Numbered from the stretch's first letter, positions 36,129 to 45,678 are shown. The stretch: DNA of 64,000 nt from Anaerocolumna chitinilytica (GCF_014218355.1 NZ_AP023368.1:433501-497500); one strand, 5' to 3'. Notes: generated by a model not told the origin, from the letters alone. Made by a program: numbers and translations.

Positions 36129-37058
36129 TCACACCCTAACCTCATAATACCTCATCTCCGAAACCGCCCTAAACCCGCAACCCGTATAGATACTAAGTGC
36201 CCTGTCATTCTTAGCCTCAACATCAAGTGCAGCCACAGGCATCCCCTGATCAAATATAATCCGAAGTGCTTCCCTTAAAGCTACCTTCCCATAACCCTTT
36301 CCTCTATACTCAGGAAGAATACCAAATCCATATATAAAGCCTTCCGTTTCTGAGAAATCAATACGTATCTTACCAACACATTCTCCTGTTAGTTCAATGA
36401 GATAAGTATTAACCAAAAGAGTAGGGTCTTCACTGCGTGCACCATCTGCGGCAGTTTCCTCCTCTTCCTGTTCCACCTCATCCGCATACAATATTCTATC
36501 CAGGCGGTGAATCAAAGCCACATCCTCAGTAGCCGCCTCACGTAAGGTAACTTGCGAAACATCTGCATTGCTGCCAGTTGAGACATATTCTGAAACTGGT
36601 AGTATCATCCTATGCTCTGAGAAGGCATAGTCCCCTCCAACCGATTCGATAAAGCGAATACCGGATTCTGATTTCCCGTCTGTTAGCAGCAGGAGCTTAT
36701 CTTTCCCGAAGCGTTTACATTCTGCCAGAGCATGGTCATAGAGTCCATGAAAGAGACCTATACCTCTGTAATCCGGATGTGTCATACCATTTAGTTCATA
36801 GATATTGCCCCCAAAGCTGCAGATACCAAGGTAGGAGACCGGCTTCTCATCAGAATAATACAAATATTCTTTCATACAGCATGGATTTGTATTGGCAGTA
36901 TTCTTATTATCTAAGAGATTCTTCTTATAGTCCAATTCTAATTTTAGGTTGATACCTTCCTTTTTAACAACGCCTTCCAGTGCAGCAAGCTCTGCACAAT
37001 CCTTTTCCGTCAGATATTCCTTCATAAGTATATAACCGTTCTTCATATTATCGTTCAC
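36129..37058 (-). CDS. double-GNAT-domain acetyltransferase
   Basis: About 309 residues with two GNAT folds. The first (about 60-155) has the motif HPDYRGIGLFHGL; the second (about 170-309) has LPEYRGKGYGKVAL, the acetyl-CoA pyrophosphate-binding loop (R/Q-x-x-G-x-G/A), and ends VEAKNDRALSIYTGCGF as in many N-acetyltransferases. The substrate is unknown. I place the start at GTG 37058, seven bases after AGGAG; an ATG at 37115 would add 19 residues. A minus-strand promoter with the tandem TGTCACA element lies about 300 bp upstream. Confidence 0.8.
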   Translation of the reverse strand: MNDNMKNGYILMKEYLTEKDCAELAALEGVVKKEGINLKLELDYKKNLLDNKNTANTNPCCMKEYLYYSDEKPVSYLGICSFGGNIYELNGMTHPDYRGIGLFHGLYDHALAECKRFGKDKLLLLTDGKSESGIRFIESVGGDYAFSEHRMILPVSEYVSTGSNADVSQVTLREAATEDVALIHRLDRILYADEVEQEEEETAADGARSEDPTLLVNTYLIELTGECVGKIRIDFSETEGFIYGFGILPEYRGKGYGKVALREALRIIFDQGMPVAALDVEAKNDRALSIYTGCGFRAVSEMRYYEVRV

Positions 37059-37189
37059 TCTTACACTCCTAACCAGACAAGCCATAACCTTGCCTTGTAA
37101 TTTCTTTACATACAATTATATACCTTTCCACCTCTTCGTCAAAGGCTAGAATAATTATAGTAGAACTACCCTACGCTTAAATGCAGAAA

Positions 37190-37233
37190 CAGAGGGTATC
37201 CCAAAGTCCATGCAGACTCTGGAACACCCTCTG
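37190..37233 (-). terminator. hairpin between a minus-strand promoter and the acetyltransferase
   Basis: CAGAGGGT (37190-37197) and ACCCTCTG (37226-37233) pair perfectly, with extra internal pairing. On the minus strand TTTCTGCATTT follows, so it could end or attenuate a transcript of about 175 nt from the promoter at 37363-37412. The T-run is imperfect. Confidence 0.45.
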
Positions 37234-37362
37234 ATCTTCTTAAGTTTTAGTATATAAGGAAGGGTTAATACCTGGAATTTTATAGAACACGAGTTGTATT
37301 CTAACAGTAGGAGGTACCAGGAATATTGAACCCAACTTAAGATTTCGCTTTTTCCAATTACT

Positions 37363-37412
37363 ATTATAATCGTAAAGTGCAATATTTTCACTATGTGACA
37401 ATAAGTGTGACA
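37363..37412 (-). promoter_or_regulatory. promoter with tandem TGTCACA element, copy 3
   Basis: On the minus strand TGTCACA occupies 37412-37406 and again 37400-37394 (12-bp period). GTGAAA (37391-37386), a 17-bp spacer and TATAAT (37368-37363) follow. The second heptamer starts 32 bp before TATAAT, against 31 in the other two copies. It points toward the acetyltransferase gene or a small RNA ending at the hairpin. Confidence 0.6.
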
Positions 37413-37456
37413 AGATTTTTGATATTTTCGTCACAATTTTTTTTCTGACGTTTTCT

Positions 37457-37485
37457 TTGACTTCCTATTAGGTAGTTGCTATAAT
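37457..37485 (+). promoter_or_regulatory. promoter of the chemotaxis receptor gene
   Basis: TTGACT (37457-37462), 17-bp spacer, TATAAT (37480-37485), 45 bp before the start codon. A single CGTCACA at 37429 lies upstream, without the second copy. Confidence 0.75.
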
Positions 37486-37530
37486 GTTCTCAAAAATGTG
37501 CATATATAGCATAAAATGGGAGAACAATGT

Positions 37531-39060
37531 ATGGGCGGTAATATTATGGAGAGAAATGAACGGGAAGCCAATAGGCTTGCAGCACAGATTACACTGATTA
37601 CGATTTTGTTTCTTGCGTTGGTTTATGTTCTGAATGTATTAAGAATTTTTATTGCACCCCAAGGCCCCATGACAGTGGCGATGGGAACGGCAGCCCTTCT
37701 GATGCTGGTACCGACTTTTCTGGTGCGGGTATTAAAGCGTAATGATGTTTATGTGAAGTATGTAATTGTAGCTTGCTGTATTCTGATGGTCGCAGTGCTT
37801 TCCCTGCTTCTCTCCTGGCATGTTGTACTATTGTTCGTCTATCCCATTGCAATTGCAAGTTTGTATTTCTCCAGACCTTTAAGCTGGTTTGCGGTAATTG
37901 TTTCGCTGCTGCTTTTTTCTGGCAGCCAGGTGGGGGCTTTGTATGCAGGAGGAGTAAGTGACCATAATTTGACCGGGCTTTATGAAGTAGTCCTTTATGG
38001 TGTTGCACCAAGAAGTATTGAGCTGTTAGCTCTGGCTACCATCTTTATTAATCTGTCCGGCAGGACCAAAGGTCTCCTTACCAGTATGGTAAGTGCTACG
38101 GACCAGCAGAAAGCCCTGGAGCAGATTGTTGCACTGACCGATAAATCCCATGAGGTGACGAATACCCTGAACAGTTCTGTAAAGGAATTATCAGAGGTTA
38201 CCGGTCATGCGATTATGAATAATGAACAGATTAAGGATATGGCAAAGAATATTGTGGATGATTCCAGACAGACCATTCATTATGTGAAGGAGACCGGCTC
38301 TGTTATGGCAGCAGTGGCAACGGACTTACGGACAATAGCGGACAATAACCAGAAGATCTCCAGCGTCTCCAGAGAAGCCAAAGGTCTGACGGAAGAAAAC
38401 ACCCTTAATATGAAAGCAGCTGCTAAGAGTATTCAAAGTATTCATGAGGCTACCACAAAGAGCCGTGATATTATTCTAAGACTTGGTGAACAATCCAATG
38501 AGATCGGAGATATTGCCCAGATTATTAAAAATATTGCTGCCAATACCAATCTTCTCTCCTTGAATGCTTCCATTGAATCAGCACGGGCAGGGGAACAGGG
38601 CAAAGGCTTTGCAGTAGTTGCTTCGGAAATCAGAGGCCTTGCAGAGCAGTCCCAGCAAGCAGCCGATAATATCGCACTTCTTATTCAAAAGGTAGTAGGT
38701 GATACCATGGAAGCCGTGAAATCCATGGATTACAATGCAAAGCTTGTTGAGAATGGATTAGAGTTGGTTATTAAAGCAAATCAATCCTCAAATGATGTTA
38801 CTGCTTCCATTGAGAAGATGAATGAAATGGCGGTTGGTATTGCGGATCTGTCAGAAACCGTAGCCGGCAGCGGTGATAGAATTCATAGAGCAGTAGAGGG
38901 TATTAATAAACACACGGTAGAAAGTATGGACCGTTTAGAAGGAATCTTAAAGGCTTCAGAAGAACAAATGGTATCTATGAGAGAAGTTGCTGCCGGTGTG
39001 GAGGTTATTGATATGACCTCGGAAGAGCTTCTTTCGGTGGTAACAAAGAGCAGAAAATAA
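37531..39060 (+). CDS. methyl-accepting chemotaxis protein with polytopic membrane domain
   Basis: 509 residues. About six N-terminal transmembrane helices (to about 175) replace the usual two-helix sensor, so it probably senses a membrane or internal signal. The C-terminal half is a cytoplasmic signalling domain with the highly conserved hairpin tip IAANTNLLSLNASIESARAG and GEQGKGFAVVA after it, which contacts CheA and CheW. The CheW gene at 8243 could be its partner; no CheA is seen. The ATG at 37531 has GGGAG at a good distance; an ATG at 37516 overlaps this site. It has its own consensus promoter. Confidence 0.9.
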   Translation: MGGNIMERNEREANRLAAQITLITILFLALVYVLNVLRIFIAPQGPMTVAMGTAALLMLVPTFLVRVLKRNDVYVKYVIVACCILMVAVLSLLLSWHVVLLFVYPIAIASLYFSRPLSWFAVIVSLLLFSGSQVGALYAGGVSDHNLTGLYEVVLYGVAPRSIELLALATIFINLSGRTKGLLTSMVSATDQQKALEQIVALTDKSHEVTNTLNSSVKELSEVTGHAIMNNEQIKDMAKNIVDDSRQTIHYVKETGSVMAAVATDLRTIADNNQKISSVSREAKGLTEENTLNMKAAAKSIQSIHEATTKSRDIILRLGEQSNEIGDIAQIIKNIAANTNLLSLNASIESARAGEQGKGFAVVASEIRGLAEQSQQAADNIALLIQKVVGDTMEAVKSMDYNAKLVENGLELVIKANQSSNDVTASIEKMNEMAVGIADLSETVAGSGDRIHRAVEGINKHTVESMDRLEGILKASEEQMVSMREVAAGVEVIDMTSEELLSVVTKSRK

Positions 39061-39082
39061 TGTGAATAAGCAGGTGACAATG

Positions 39083-39433
39083 ATGGATAGAAGAAAAGAA
39101 TTAAAAAGTCAGTATAAAGATTTAAAACCGGATATGGGGATGTACCTGATTCGCTGTGAGGAAACGAAAAAGTATCACTTGGAGACCACCAAGAACCTAA
39201 AAGGACATATGAACGGGGCTGCCTTTAAGCTTGAGACCGGGAACCACCCTGTCAGAGAACTTCAGAAGGAATGGAAAGCCCTCGGAAAAGACAAGTTCTC
39301 TGTTGAAATTGCAGAGCATCTGGAATACAAAGAGGATGCAGAGGATAGTTATTATGATCAGGAATTGTTACTGATGAAGATGCTGTGGGAAGAAAAACTG
39401 AAGGAAGAGGGACTGACGGCCTACAGCAAATAG
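39083..39433 (+). CDS. small GIY-YIG-nuclease-like protein
   Basis: 116 residues. GMYLIRCEETKKYHLETTKN, then GAAFKLETGNHPVRELQKEW and KFSVEIAEHLE, recall the GIY-YIG fold (usually GVYxI...YVGxT). The first Tyr-rich strand is kept, but the second YIG is not clear, so nuclease activity is doubtful. Such small proteins are common and uncharacterised in Clostridia. The ATG at 39083 with AGGTGA is preferred over GTG at 39062. It follows the receptor gene closely and precedes tex by 75 bp. Confidence 0.65.
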   Translation: MDRRKELKSQYKDLKPDMGMYLIRCEETKKYHLETTKNLKGHMNGAAFKLETGNHPVRELQKEWKALGKDKFSVEIAEHLEYKEDAEDSYYDQELLLMKMLWEEKLKEEGLTAYSK

Positions 39434-39508
39434 CTTGCTTTCGCAGCTGTTATTGATTTATAATAGCTATGTTTATATGAGTAATCAAACCAAAGGAGTA
39501 CTACATCA

Positions 39509-41653
39509 ATGGATATTATCAAGCAGCTAGCCAGTGAGCTTGCCATACGCAATGATCAGGTAGAAGCCACTGTGAAATTAATAGATGAAGGAAACACAAT
39601 TCCCTTTATCGCCAGATACCGCAAAGAGGTTACCGGCTCTTTAAATGATGAAGTATTGCGTAATCTCCATGAGCGTCTGCTATACCTGCGTAATCTTGAA
39701 GAAAAGAAAGCAAGTGTTTTAGCAAGTATTGAAGAGCAGGGAAAGTTAACAGAGGAGCTGAAGGCTCAGATTCTTGCCGCCGCTACTCTTGTAGTGGTAG
39801 AAGATCTTTACCGCCCTTACCGTCCGAAGAGAAGGACCAGAGCAACCATTGCCAAGGAAAAAGGTCTTGAACCCTTAGCGAATATTATACTCCTTCAGAT
39901 GACGGACAAACCCATCGAAAAAGAAGCGGAAAACTTTCTGGATCCAGAAAGGGAAGTTAATACAATAGAAGAAGCCATAGCAGGAGCGATGGATATCATC
40001 GCTGAAAATATTTCCGATGAAGCAGATTACCGTATTCATATCCGTAAAGTTACTTTTGAGGAAGGGGCTATTATCTCTGTTGCAAAGGATGAGAAGCAGG
40101 AAAGTGTTTATGAGATGTACTACAGCTTTGATGAGAAGCTGACTAAGCTTGCCGGACACAGGGTACTTGCCCTGAACCGCGGAGAAAATGAAAAATTCCT
40201 TACCGTTAAGCTACAAGCACCGGAGGATAAGATATTGCTTTATCTTGAGACAAAAGTGATTGTCAGAGATAATCCACATACCACAGAGATACTGAAGAAG
40301 GTGGTTGCAGACAGCTACAGCCGTCTGATTGCACCTGCAATCGAACGTGAAATCCGGAATGACCTGACGGAAAAGGCAGAAGACGGAGCCATCAAGGTAT
40401 TCGGTAAGAACTTAGAACAGCTCTTAATGCAGCCTCCTATTGTGGGACAGGTGGTCCTTGGCTGGGACCCGGCTTTTCGTACCGGCTGTAAGCTTGCGGT
40501 GGTAGATGCTACGGGAAAGGCACTGGATACGGTAGTGGTATATCCCACAGCCCCTCAGAATAAGGTGGAGGAAGCGAAAGCTACCGTTAAGAAATTAATT
40601 CAGAAGTATGGAATTACTCTGATATCTGTAGGAAACGGTACCGCTTCCAGGGAATCCGAGCTGATTATAGCGGATATGTTAAAGGAATACCACGGAAAAG
40701 TACAATACATTATTGTGAATGAGGCAGGTGCTTCCGTATATTCTGCCAGTAAGTTAGCTACGGAAGAATTCCCGAACTTTGACGTAGGACAAAGAAGTGC
40801 GGTATCTATAGCAAGAAGGCTTCAGGACCCTCTGGCAGAACTTGTTAAGATTGATCCGAAAGCAATCGGAGTAGGACAATACCAGCATGATATGAACCAA
40901 AAGAAGCTCTCAGATGCTTTAACAGGAGTGGTAGAAGATTGCGTAAATAAAGTCGGAGTAGACCTAAACACCGCCTCTGCCTCCCTCTTAGAATATATCT
41001 CCGGTATCACAAAGACCATTGCGAAAAATATCGTCTCCCACAGAGAAGAGAATGGTCCCTTTACAGACCGTAAGCAATTGCTTAAAGTTGCTAAGTTAGG
41101 TCCGAAAGCTTATGAGCAGTGTGCCGGTTTCCTTCGTATCCTGGAGGGGAATAATCCGTTGGATAGTACCAGCGTGCATCCGGAATCCTATGAAGCTGCC
41201 AATAAACTGCTGGAGAAGTTAAACTTCGCAGCTTCCGATATCCGTGGAGGGAAGCTATCCGGCCTGTCCAAAATGGTAAAGGATAAGAAAGCCATGGCAG
41301 CAGAACTATCCGTAGGAGAGATTACCTTAATCGATATTATCAAGGAGCTTGAAAAGCCCGGCAGAGATCCCAGGGAGGAGATGCCAAAGCCTATCTTAAG
41401 AACAGATGTCCTTGAGATGAAGGACCTGACAGAAGGTATGATATTAAAAGGCACGGTGCGCAATGTAATTGACTTTGGAGCCTTTGTCGATATCGGCGTT
41501 CATCAGGACGGCCTTGTGCATATCTCAGAGCTTAACAGTAAGAAATTTATTAAGCATCCCCTGGAGGTAGTCAGCGTCGGAGATATTGTGGATGTGAAGG
41601 TTATGAAAGTAGACTTAGGAAAGAAGCGTATACAGCTTACCATGAAACTTTAA
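39509..41653 (+). CDS. tex: Tex-family S1 RNA-binding protein
   Basis: 714 residues, standard Tex length. In order: N-terminal HTH-like domains (IPFIARYRKEVTG), a YqgF/RNase H-like domain (about 320-450, starting LGWDPAFRTGCK), a helix-hairpin-helix region (about 495-555) and a C-terminal S1 domain (about 640-714, with LKGTVRNVIDFGAFVDIGV). Tex proteins bind nucleic acids and affect transcription or toxin expression in several pathogens; the precise role is unsettled. The ATG at 39509 follows AAAGGAG. A strong terminator comes after it. Confidence 0.96.
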   Translation: MDIIKQLASELAIRNDQVEATVKLIDEGNTIPFIARYRKEVTGSLNDEVLRNLHERLLYLRNLEEKKASVLASIEEQGKLTEELKAQILAAATLVVVEDLYRPYRPKRRTRATIAKEKGLEPLANIILLQMTDKPIEKEAENFLDPEREVNTIEEAIAGAMDIIAENISDEADYRIHIRKVTFEEGAIISVAKDEKQESVYEMYYSFDEKLTKLAGHRVLALNRGENEKFLTVKLQAPEDKILLYLETKVIVRDNPHTTEILKKVVADSYSRLIAPAIEREIRNDLTEKAEDGAIKVFGKNLEQLLMQPPIVGQVVLGWDPAFRTGCKLAVVDATGKALDTVVVYPTAPQNKVEEAKATVKKLIQKYGITLISVGNGTASRESELIIADMLKEYHGKVQYIIVNEAGASVYSASKLATEEFPNFDVGQRSAVSIARRLQDPLAELVKIDPKAIGVGQYQHDMNQKKLSDALTGVVEDCVNKVGVDLNTASASLLEYISGITKTIAKNIVSHREENGPFTDRKQLLKVAKLGPKAYEQCAGFLRILEGNNPLDSTSVHPESYEAANKLLEKLNFAASDIRGGKLSGLSKMVKDKKAMAAELSVGEITLIDIIKELEKPGRDPREEMPKPILRTDVLEMKDLTEGMILKGTVRNVIDFGAFVDIGVHQDGLVHISELNSKKFIKHPLEVVSVGDIVDVKVMKVDLGKKRIQLTMKL

Positions 41654-41749
41654 GATAAGCCTTCACAAGAAACACAGGCAGAATAACTAATAAAAGGTAA
41701 GTAAAAGCCAAGATAATAAGTTTTATAGCATACATCAACAAAATAAGCA

Positions 41750-41806
41750 GCAGCCCTGTTATTTGAAAGACTTTATAAGTCGGAAAAGTAACAGGGCTGC
41801 TTTTCT
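41750..41806 (+). terminator. rho-independent terminator after tex
   Basis: GCAGCCCTGTTA (41750-41761) pairs perfectly with TAACAGGGCTGC (41789-41800); TTTTCTTT follows. The loop is 27 bases. It ends the tex transcript before the second EPS module. Confidence 0.88.
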
Positions 41807-41936
41807 TTGTCACCATCAAATGACAGAAAGGGCTGAAATTCAGAAAGGAAAAGAGGTTGCTGTAAAATGCCTGTTCTTGTGAAACTTTATTGGAAAATAC
41901 TGCGATGAAAAGATAGAGGGAAATCAACTTTCCAAC

Positions 41937-41965
41937 TTGTGCTATGAAAAAGTGTGTTTTATAAT
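41937..41965 (+). promoter_or_regulatory. probable promoter of EPS module 2
   Basis: TTGTGC (41937-41942), 17-bp spacer, TATAAT (41960-41965), 59 bp before the first gene. No tandem TGTCACA element is present, so the two EPS modules seem to be controlled differently. Confidence 0.55.
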
Positions 41966-42024
41966 CTTAGGAGCTGGTAAATATTTACTTATTTTATAGG
42001 AAGCGAAAGAGAGGAGGAGATCTA

Positions 42025-42705
42025 TTGAAAAGGCTAAAAAATCTAATAATACCTATTCTATGTGTTCTGGCATTGCTGATCTTTGCGGGAGAGCCCTTAA
42101 GAGAAGCGAATGCAAAAAGTCTGAGTCAAACAGTCGAAACTGTTAGCACGAATAAAAGTCTGAATGGAAGGCTGAACCAACAGGAAAGCAATATCTTAAA
42201 TACACTGACTGAAAATATTCGTTTTGTTGGAATGCCGGGGAAGGAGGATCTAGGCGAAGGGAAATCGGAGTATGAGAGTTTTTTAGTTCAATACCTTGGC
42301 ATGAATCAGGTGAACTTGAGCGCGAATACCTTGGAACAGGTGGATTCCAGGATGAAGGAAGTGAATTATCTGCTTCAGATGGAAAAGAAAACAAAGGTAA
42401 GCGAACTCTCTACAGACAGTAAAGAGATCGCCATAGGTCTTACCAAAGATATCTTTTCTGTATGCGGCCTGGCAGCAGGCTTTAATCCGGCGGGAGAATT
42501 AATCAGCTTATCCGATAAATCCGGGAACCTAACTCTGGCAGATGAGGGTTCCTATAAAAAGAATATTAACTCCGGAATATTACTATTGGTGATTGCAATT
42601 GTGGGAATCCTTCAGGTAGTCTGCTATATCCTGTCGAGAAAATCACGAATTATGATAAAGGATGTGAAATACAATGGCTTTCATAAAGAAGAATATGCCC
42701 GGTAG
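42025..42705 (+). CDS. exported membrane protein opening EPS module 2
   Basis: 226 residues. A signal peptide or anchor (about 1-30) is followed by an external helical domain (about 35-175) and a transmembrane helix (about 183-203) with a short basic inside tail. I do not recognise it. It begins with TTG at 42025 after GAGGAGGAG and overlaps the priming transferase gene by 32 bp, so the two are coupled. It has no counterpart in module 1 except perhaps the tiny protein at 23321, which holds the same position. Confidence 0.7.
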   Translation: MKRLKNLIIPILCVLALLIFAGEPLREANAKSLSQTVETVSTNKSLNGRLNQQESNILNTLTENIRFVGMPGKEDLGEGKSEYESFLVQYLGMNQVNLSANTLEQVDSRMKEVNYLLQMEKKTKVSELSTDSKEIAIGLTKDIFSVCGLAAGFNPAGELISLSDKSGNLTLADEGSYKKNINSGILLLVIAIVGILQVVCYILSRKSRIMIKDVKYNGFHKEEYAR

Positions 42706-44092
42706 GTACCTGTTATTAGTGGATTGTATCTGTATTGTAATATCCTATGTACTGGCAGCCTGTATCCGTTACAGTATGGTAACCAGATATTGGTACTATA
42801 ATACTTTCGATTGGGCACTAATTTTTACGATTCTTCTTTACAGCGGAATTTTTATTGCTGTAAATCCCTATAAAGGATTTTCCAAGAGAGGTTTTTTTGA
42901 TGAACTGGCCAATGTCTGTAAATTAAATCTGGCCCTGTCTTTATCCATTACCGCATTTTTGTTTTTAACCCAGGAGGGAGCAGCCTTTTCCAGGTTGTTT
43001 TTTCTTCTGTTTATTCTGCTGAATGTGCTGATTACTTATACTTCCCGCCTGTATTTTAAATGGTTGCTTTTAGGTGTGTATAAAAAGAGCATGTCAAACA
43101 GTAAGATTATGATTGTCACAACCTCCGTCCAGGCGACAGATATGTTAAGCCGTATTAACAGTGAGAATACCTGGGAGTATGTGGTTACTTATCTGACAAT
43201 TGTGGATACGGATATGGTGGGAAAGCGGGTTCACGGAGTGCCGGTTAAGGCCAATGAAAGCAATATGTTTGAAGTCGCAAGGAAAGAAGTTCTGGATGGA
43301 GTGCTTATTCATCTTCCAAGTGATTATGCAGAAACCGTCAACCTGGAAGATATTATTGAACAGTTTCAGAACATGGGCGTTGATGTAAGTCTAAGCATAC
43401 ATACCTTTGGTCTTAGACTTTCCGAGCAGACAATACAGAATATGAGCGGATATCATGTATTGACCTTTAGCAATAAGGTCTTTAATGAATACCATTTACA
43501 TATTAAAAGAATTATGGATATTTTAGGCGGCCTGGTTGGCTGTATCTTAACTCTTCTTCTGGGAATTTTCATTGCACCTGCTATAGTGCTTGAGTCACCG
43601 GGGCCGGTATTGTTCTCCCAGACACGGGTTGGTAAGAACGGAAGAAGATTCAAAATATATAAGTTCCGTTCCATGTGTGCAGAGGCCGAAGAGAAAAAGG
43701 CCGGACTTTTAGCACAGAATGAAGTTTCAGGTCAGATGTTTAAGATAACCAATGATCCCCGCGTAACAAAAGTGGGAAATTTTCTTAGAAAAACCAGTCT
43801 TGATGAGTTCCCCCAGTTCTTTAATGTATTAAAAGGGGACATGAGCCTGGTGGGAACAAGACCCCCTACGGAGGAAGAATTTCTCCATTATGAAGGGAGG
43901 CATAAAAGAAGACTTGCTCTAAACTGCGGGCTGACCGGGCTGTGGCAGGTAAGCGGCAGAAGTGATATCAGGGATTTTGAGGATGTCGTGAATCTGGATT
44001 TAAAATATATAGATAACTGGTCTCTTCGTATGGATATAAAGATAATTCTAAAGACCATCTATGTGGTACTATTCGCAAGAGGATCAAGATAG
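42674..44092 (+). CDS. EPS priming sugar-1-phosphate transferase, second copy
   Basis: 472 residues, paralogue of the protein at 23640 with the same layout: N-terminal helices, a central domain, then the catalytic domain with RFKIYKFRSMCAEAEEKK, KTSLDEFPQFFNVLKGDMSL and GLTGLWQVSGRSD. It should transfer a sugar-1-phosphate to undecaprenyl phosphate. Having two suggests two polymers, or alternative starters for one. No glycosyltransferase for later steps lies in this module, so its product would need enzymes from elsewhere. Confidence 0.93.
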   Translation: MAFIKKNMPGRYLLLVDCICIVISYVLAACIRYSMVTRYWYYNTFDWALIFTILLYSGIFIAVNPYKGFSKRGFFDELANVCKLNLALSLSITAFLFLTQEGAAFSRLFFLLFILLNVLITYTSRLYFKWLLLGVYKKSMSNSKIMIVTTSVQATDMLSRINSENTWEYVVTYLTIVDTDMVGKRVHGVPVKANESNMFEVARKEVLDGVLIHLPSDYAETVNLEDIIEQFQNMGVDVSLSIHTFGLRLSEQTIQNMSGYHVLTFSNKVFNEYHLHIKRIMDILGGLVGCILTLLLGIFIAPAIVLESPGPVLFSQTRVGKNGRRFKIYKFRSMCAEAEEKKAGLLAQNEVSGQMFKITNDPRVTKVGNFLRKTSLDEFPQFFNVLKGDMSLVGTRPPTEEEFLHYEGRHKRRLALNCGLTGLWQVSGRSDIRDFEDVVNLDLKYIDNWSLRMDIKIILKTIYVVLFARGSR

Positions 44093-44106
44093 CAGGAGGA
44101 AATAGC

Positions 44107-44853
44107 TTGGAAAGGCTTATAGACATTCACTGCCACATACTTCCGGCAGTGGATAACGGGTCTGTCAGTATGGACCAGACAAGAAGGATGTTAACCAATG
44201 CACATGAAGAAGGTATTACATATATTATAGCAACTCCACATTACGGTGCGGGCTGTATCAACTCCCGAAGTTCGGAGCTTGAGGAGAAGCTGCACCAGGT
44301 TCAAAAGGCAGCCAAAGAGATTGATTCAGAATTTCAGGTGGAGCTTGGCAATGAAATATTTTACAGCCAGGATATTGCACAGCATCTGCGCAAGGGAATG
44401 GCCAGGACTTTAGCCGGAACCAGGTATTGCCTGGTTAAATTTTTAGAGGATGAGGAGTATTCCTTTATGAAGTCGGGGCTTCATAGTCTCTTAATTCAAG
44501 GGTATTATCCCGTACTGGCACAGGTGGAGAGCTATCGCTGCCTGTACGAGAATTATGATAATATCGCAGCTCTGATCAATCTTGGAGTGTATATGCAGAT
44601 GAATAGCAGGAGCTTAACCGGGAGTGTACTTAATCCCAATGTCAGATTTGCAAGGCGGCTGATGGAGTATGATATGGTTCACCTGCTGGGTACAGGTTAC
44701 AGCTCAGATGCACAAAAGTCGCCGGGATTAAAAGGGGGACTTTCCTTTATAAGCCGGTACTATGGGGAAGAAAGGAAGAATAACCTTCTTGAGAATACCG
44801 GAAAGCTGCTATTAAATGAGAAGATTGAACGACAGTTATTTCGCTATGTTTAA
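44107..44853 (+). CDS. degenerate CpsB/YwqE-type phosphatase paralogue
   Basis: 248 residues, clearly homologous to the phosphatases at 20738 and 47102. It keeps IDIHCHILP, TPHYGAG and GNEIFY, but DDG becomes DNG, the AHVERY motif becomes AQVESY, and the C-terminal ATDCH/ATDSH motif becomes GTGYS. Loss of the His and Asp/His metal ligands suggests that it is catalytically dead and may act as a regulatory or binding protein. The reading frame is intact, with no sign of decay. The start is TTG at 44107 after AGGAGG, close behind the priming transferase gene. Confidence 0.88.
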   Translation: MERLIDIHCHILPAVDNGSVSMDQTRRMLTNAHEEGITYIIATPHYGAGCINSRSSELEEKLHQVQKAAKEIDSEFQVELGNEIFYSQDIAQHLRKGMARTLAGTRYCLVKFLEDEEYSFMKSGLHSLLIQGYYPVLAQVESYRCLYENYDNIAALINLGVYMQMNSRSLTGSVLNPNVRFARRLMEYDMVHLLGTGYSSDAQKSPGLKGGLSFISRYYGEERKNNLLENTGKLLLNEKIERQLFRYV

Positions 44854-44904
44854 TATTCCTGCAGTAAATTATTTTTACAGTAGATTCAGAAAGCGAGGAC
44901 ATTC

Positions 44905-45678
44905 ATGGAACTGGAAAAAACAGAAGAGATTGAAATTAATGTCAAGGAAATAATCTATGCGTTGTTAGATAAAATCTGGATACTATTTTACGCTGCGATT
45001 ATTTGTGCACTGCTTGGAGGCATAGCAACGAAATTACTGGAAACACCGGTTTATTCCTCCACTACAAAACTATATGTTATTAACCGTCAGGATCCGGATA
45101 AGACCATAACCAGCACGGATTTATCAGCCGGAAGCTTGCTGATAAAGGATTTTGAGATACTGGTTACCAGCAGGCCGATCTTAGAAAAAGTGATACATGA
45201 TTTAAACCTTTCGGTCAGCCAGGAGGAGCTGATAAGTGAAATATCCATTAACATACCGGAAGAAACGAGAATTCTTGAGATAACAGTTAAGAACAAGGAT
45301 CCGTTTATGGCGAAGAAACTGGCGGATAAGCTGGCTGATGTTTCTGCAGAGCAGATGATAAGTGTAATGGATATTGAGAAAGTGAATGTTGTTGAGAGAG
45401 GACGAATTCCAACCTCTCCAACTGATAACAAGTTTAAAAAGAACACCATGTATGGAGGAATCTTAGGGCTTGGAGCAGCGATGGCGTTAATTATCTTCCT
45501 GTATCTTAGCAATGATCATATAAAGACAAATGAAGATATTGAGCGGTTCTTAGGATTAGTTCCACTGGCAGAGATTCCGCTGGAAGAGGATATCCTGAAT
45601 ACCAGAAGAGTAAGAGCACAATTAAAGCGGGCATATAAAAAAGGTTACAAAGGAGGACTTAAAAATGCAGTCAGTTAA
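44905..45678 (+). CDS. Wzz/YveK-type co-polymerase and kinase adaptor, second copy
   Basis: 257 residues with two membrane helices (about 24-46 and 176-198) around an outer domain with SSTTKLYVINRQ, as in the paralogue at 21481. The basic C-terminal tail should contact the BY-kinase, whose gene overlaps by 14 bp. It starts at ATG 44905 with AAGCGAGG upstream. Together with the kinase it forms the second polymer-length control pair. Confidence 0.92.
   Translation: MELEKTEEIEINVKEIIYALLDKIWILFYAAIICALLGGIATKLLETPVYSSTTKLYVINRQDPDKTITSTDLSAGSLLIKDFEILVTSRPILEKVIHDLNLSVSQEELISEISINIPEETRILEITVKNKDPFMAKKLADKLADVSAEQMISVMDIEKVNVVERGRIPTSPTDNKFKKNTMYGGILGLGAAMALIIFLYLSNDHIKTNEDIERFLGLVPLAEIPLEEDILNTRRVRAQLKRAYKKGYKGGLKNAVS

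Noticed and set aside
37155..37434. Short minus-strand proteins near the acetyltransferase
   Set aside because: Their starts overlap the promoter and tandem element, they have no ribosome binding site, and a hairpin lies inside them.
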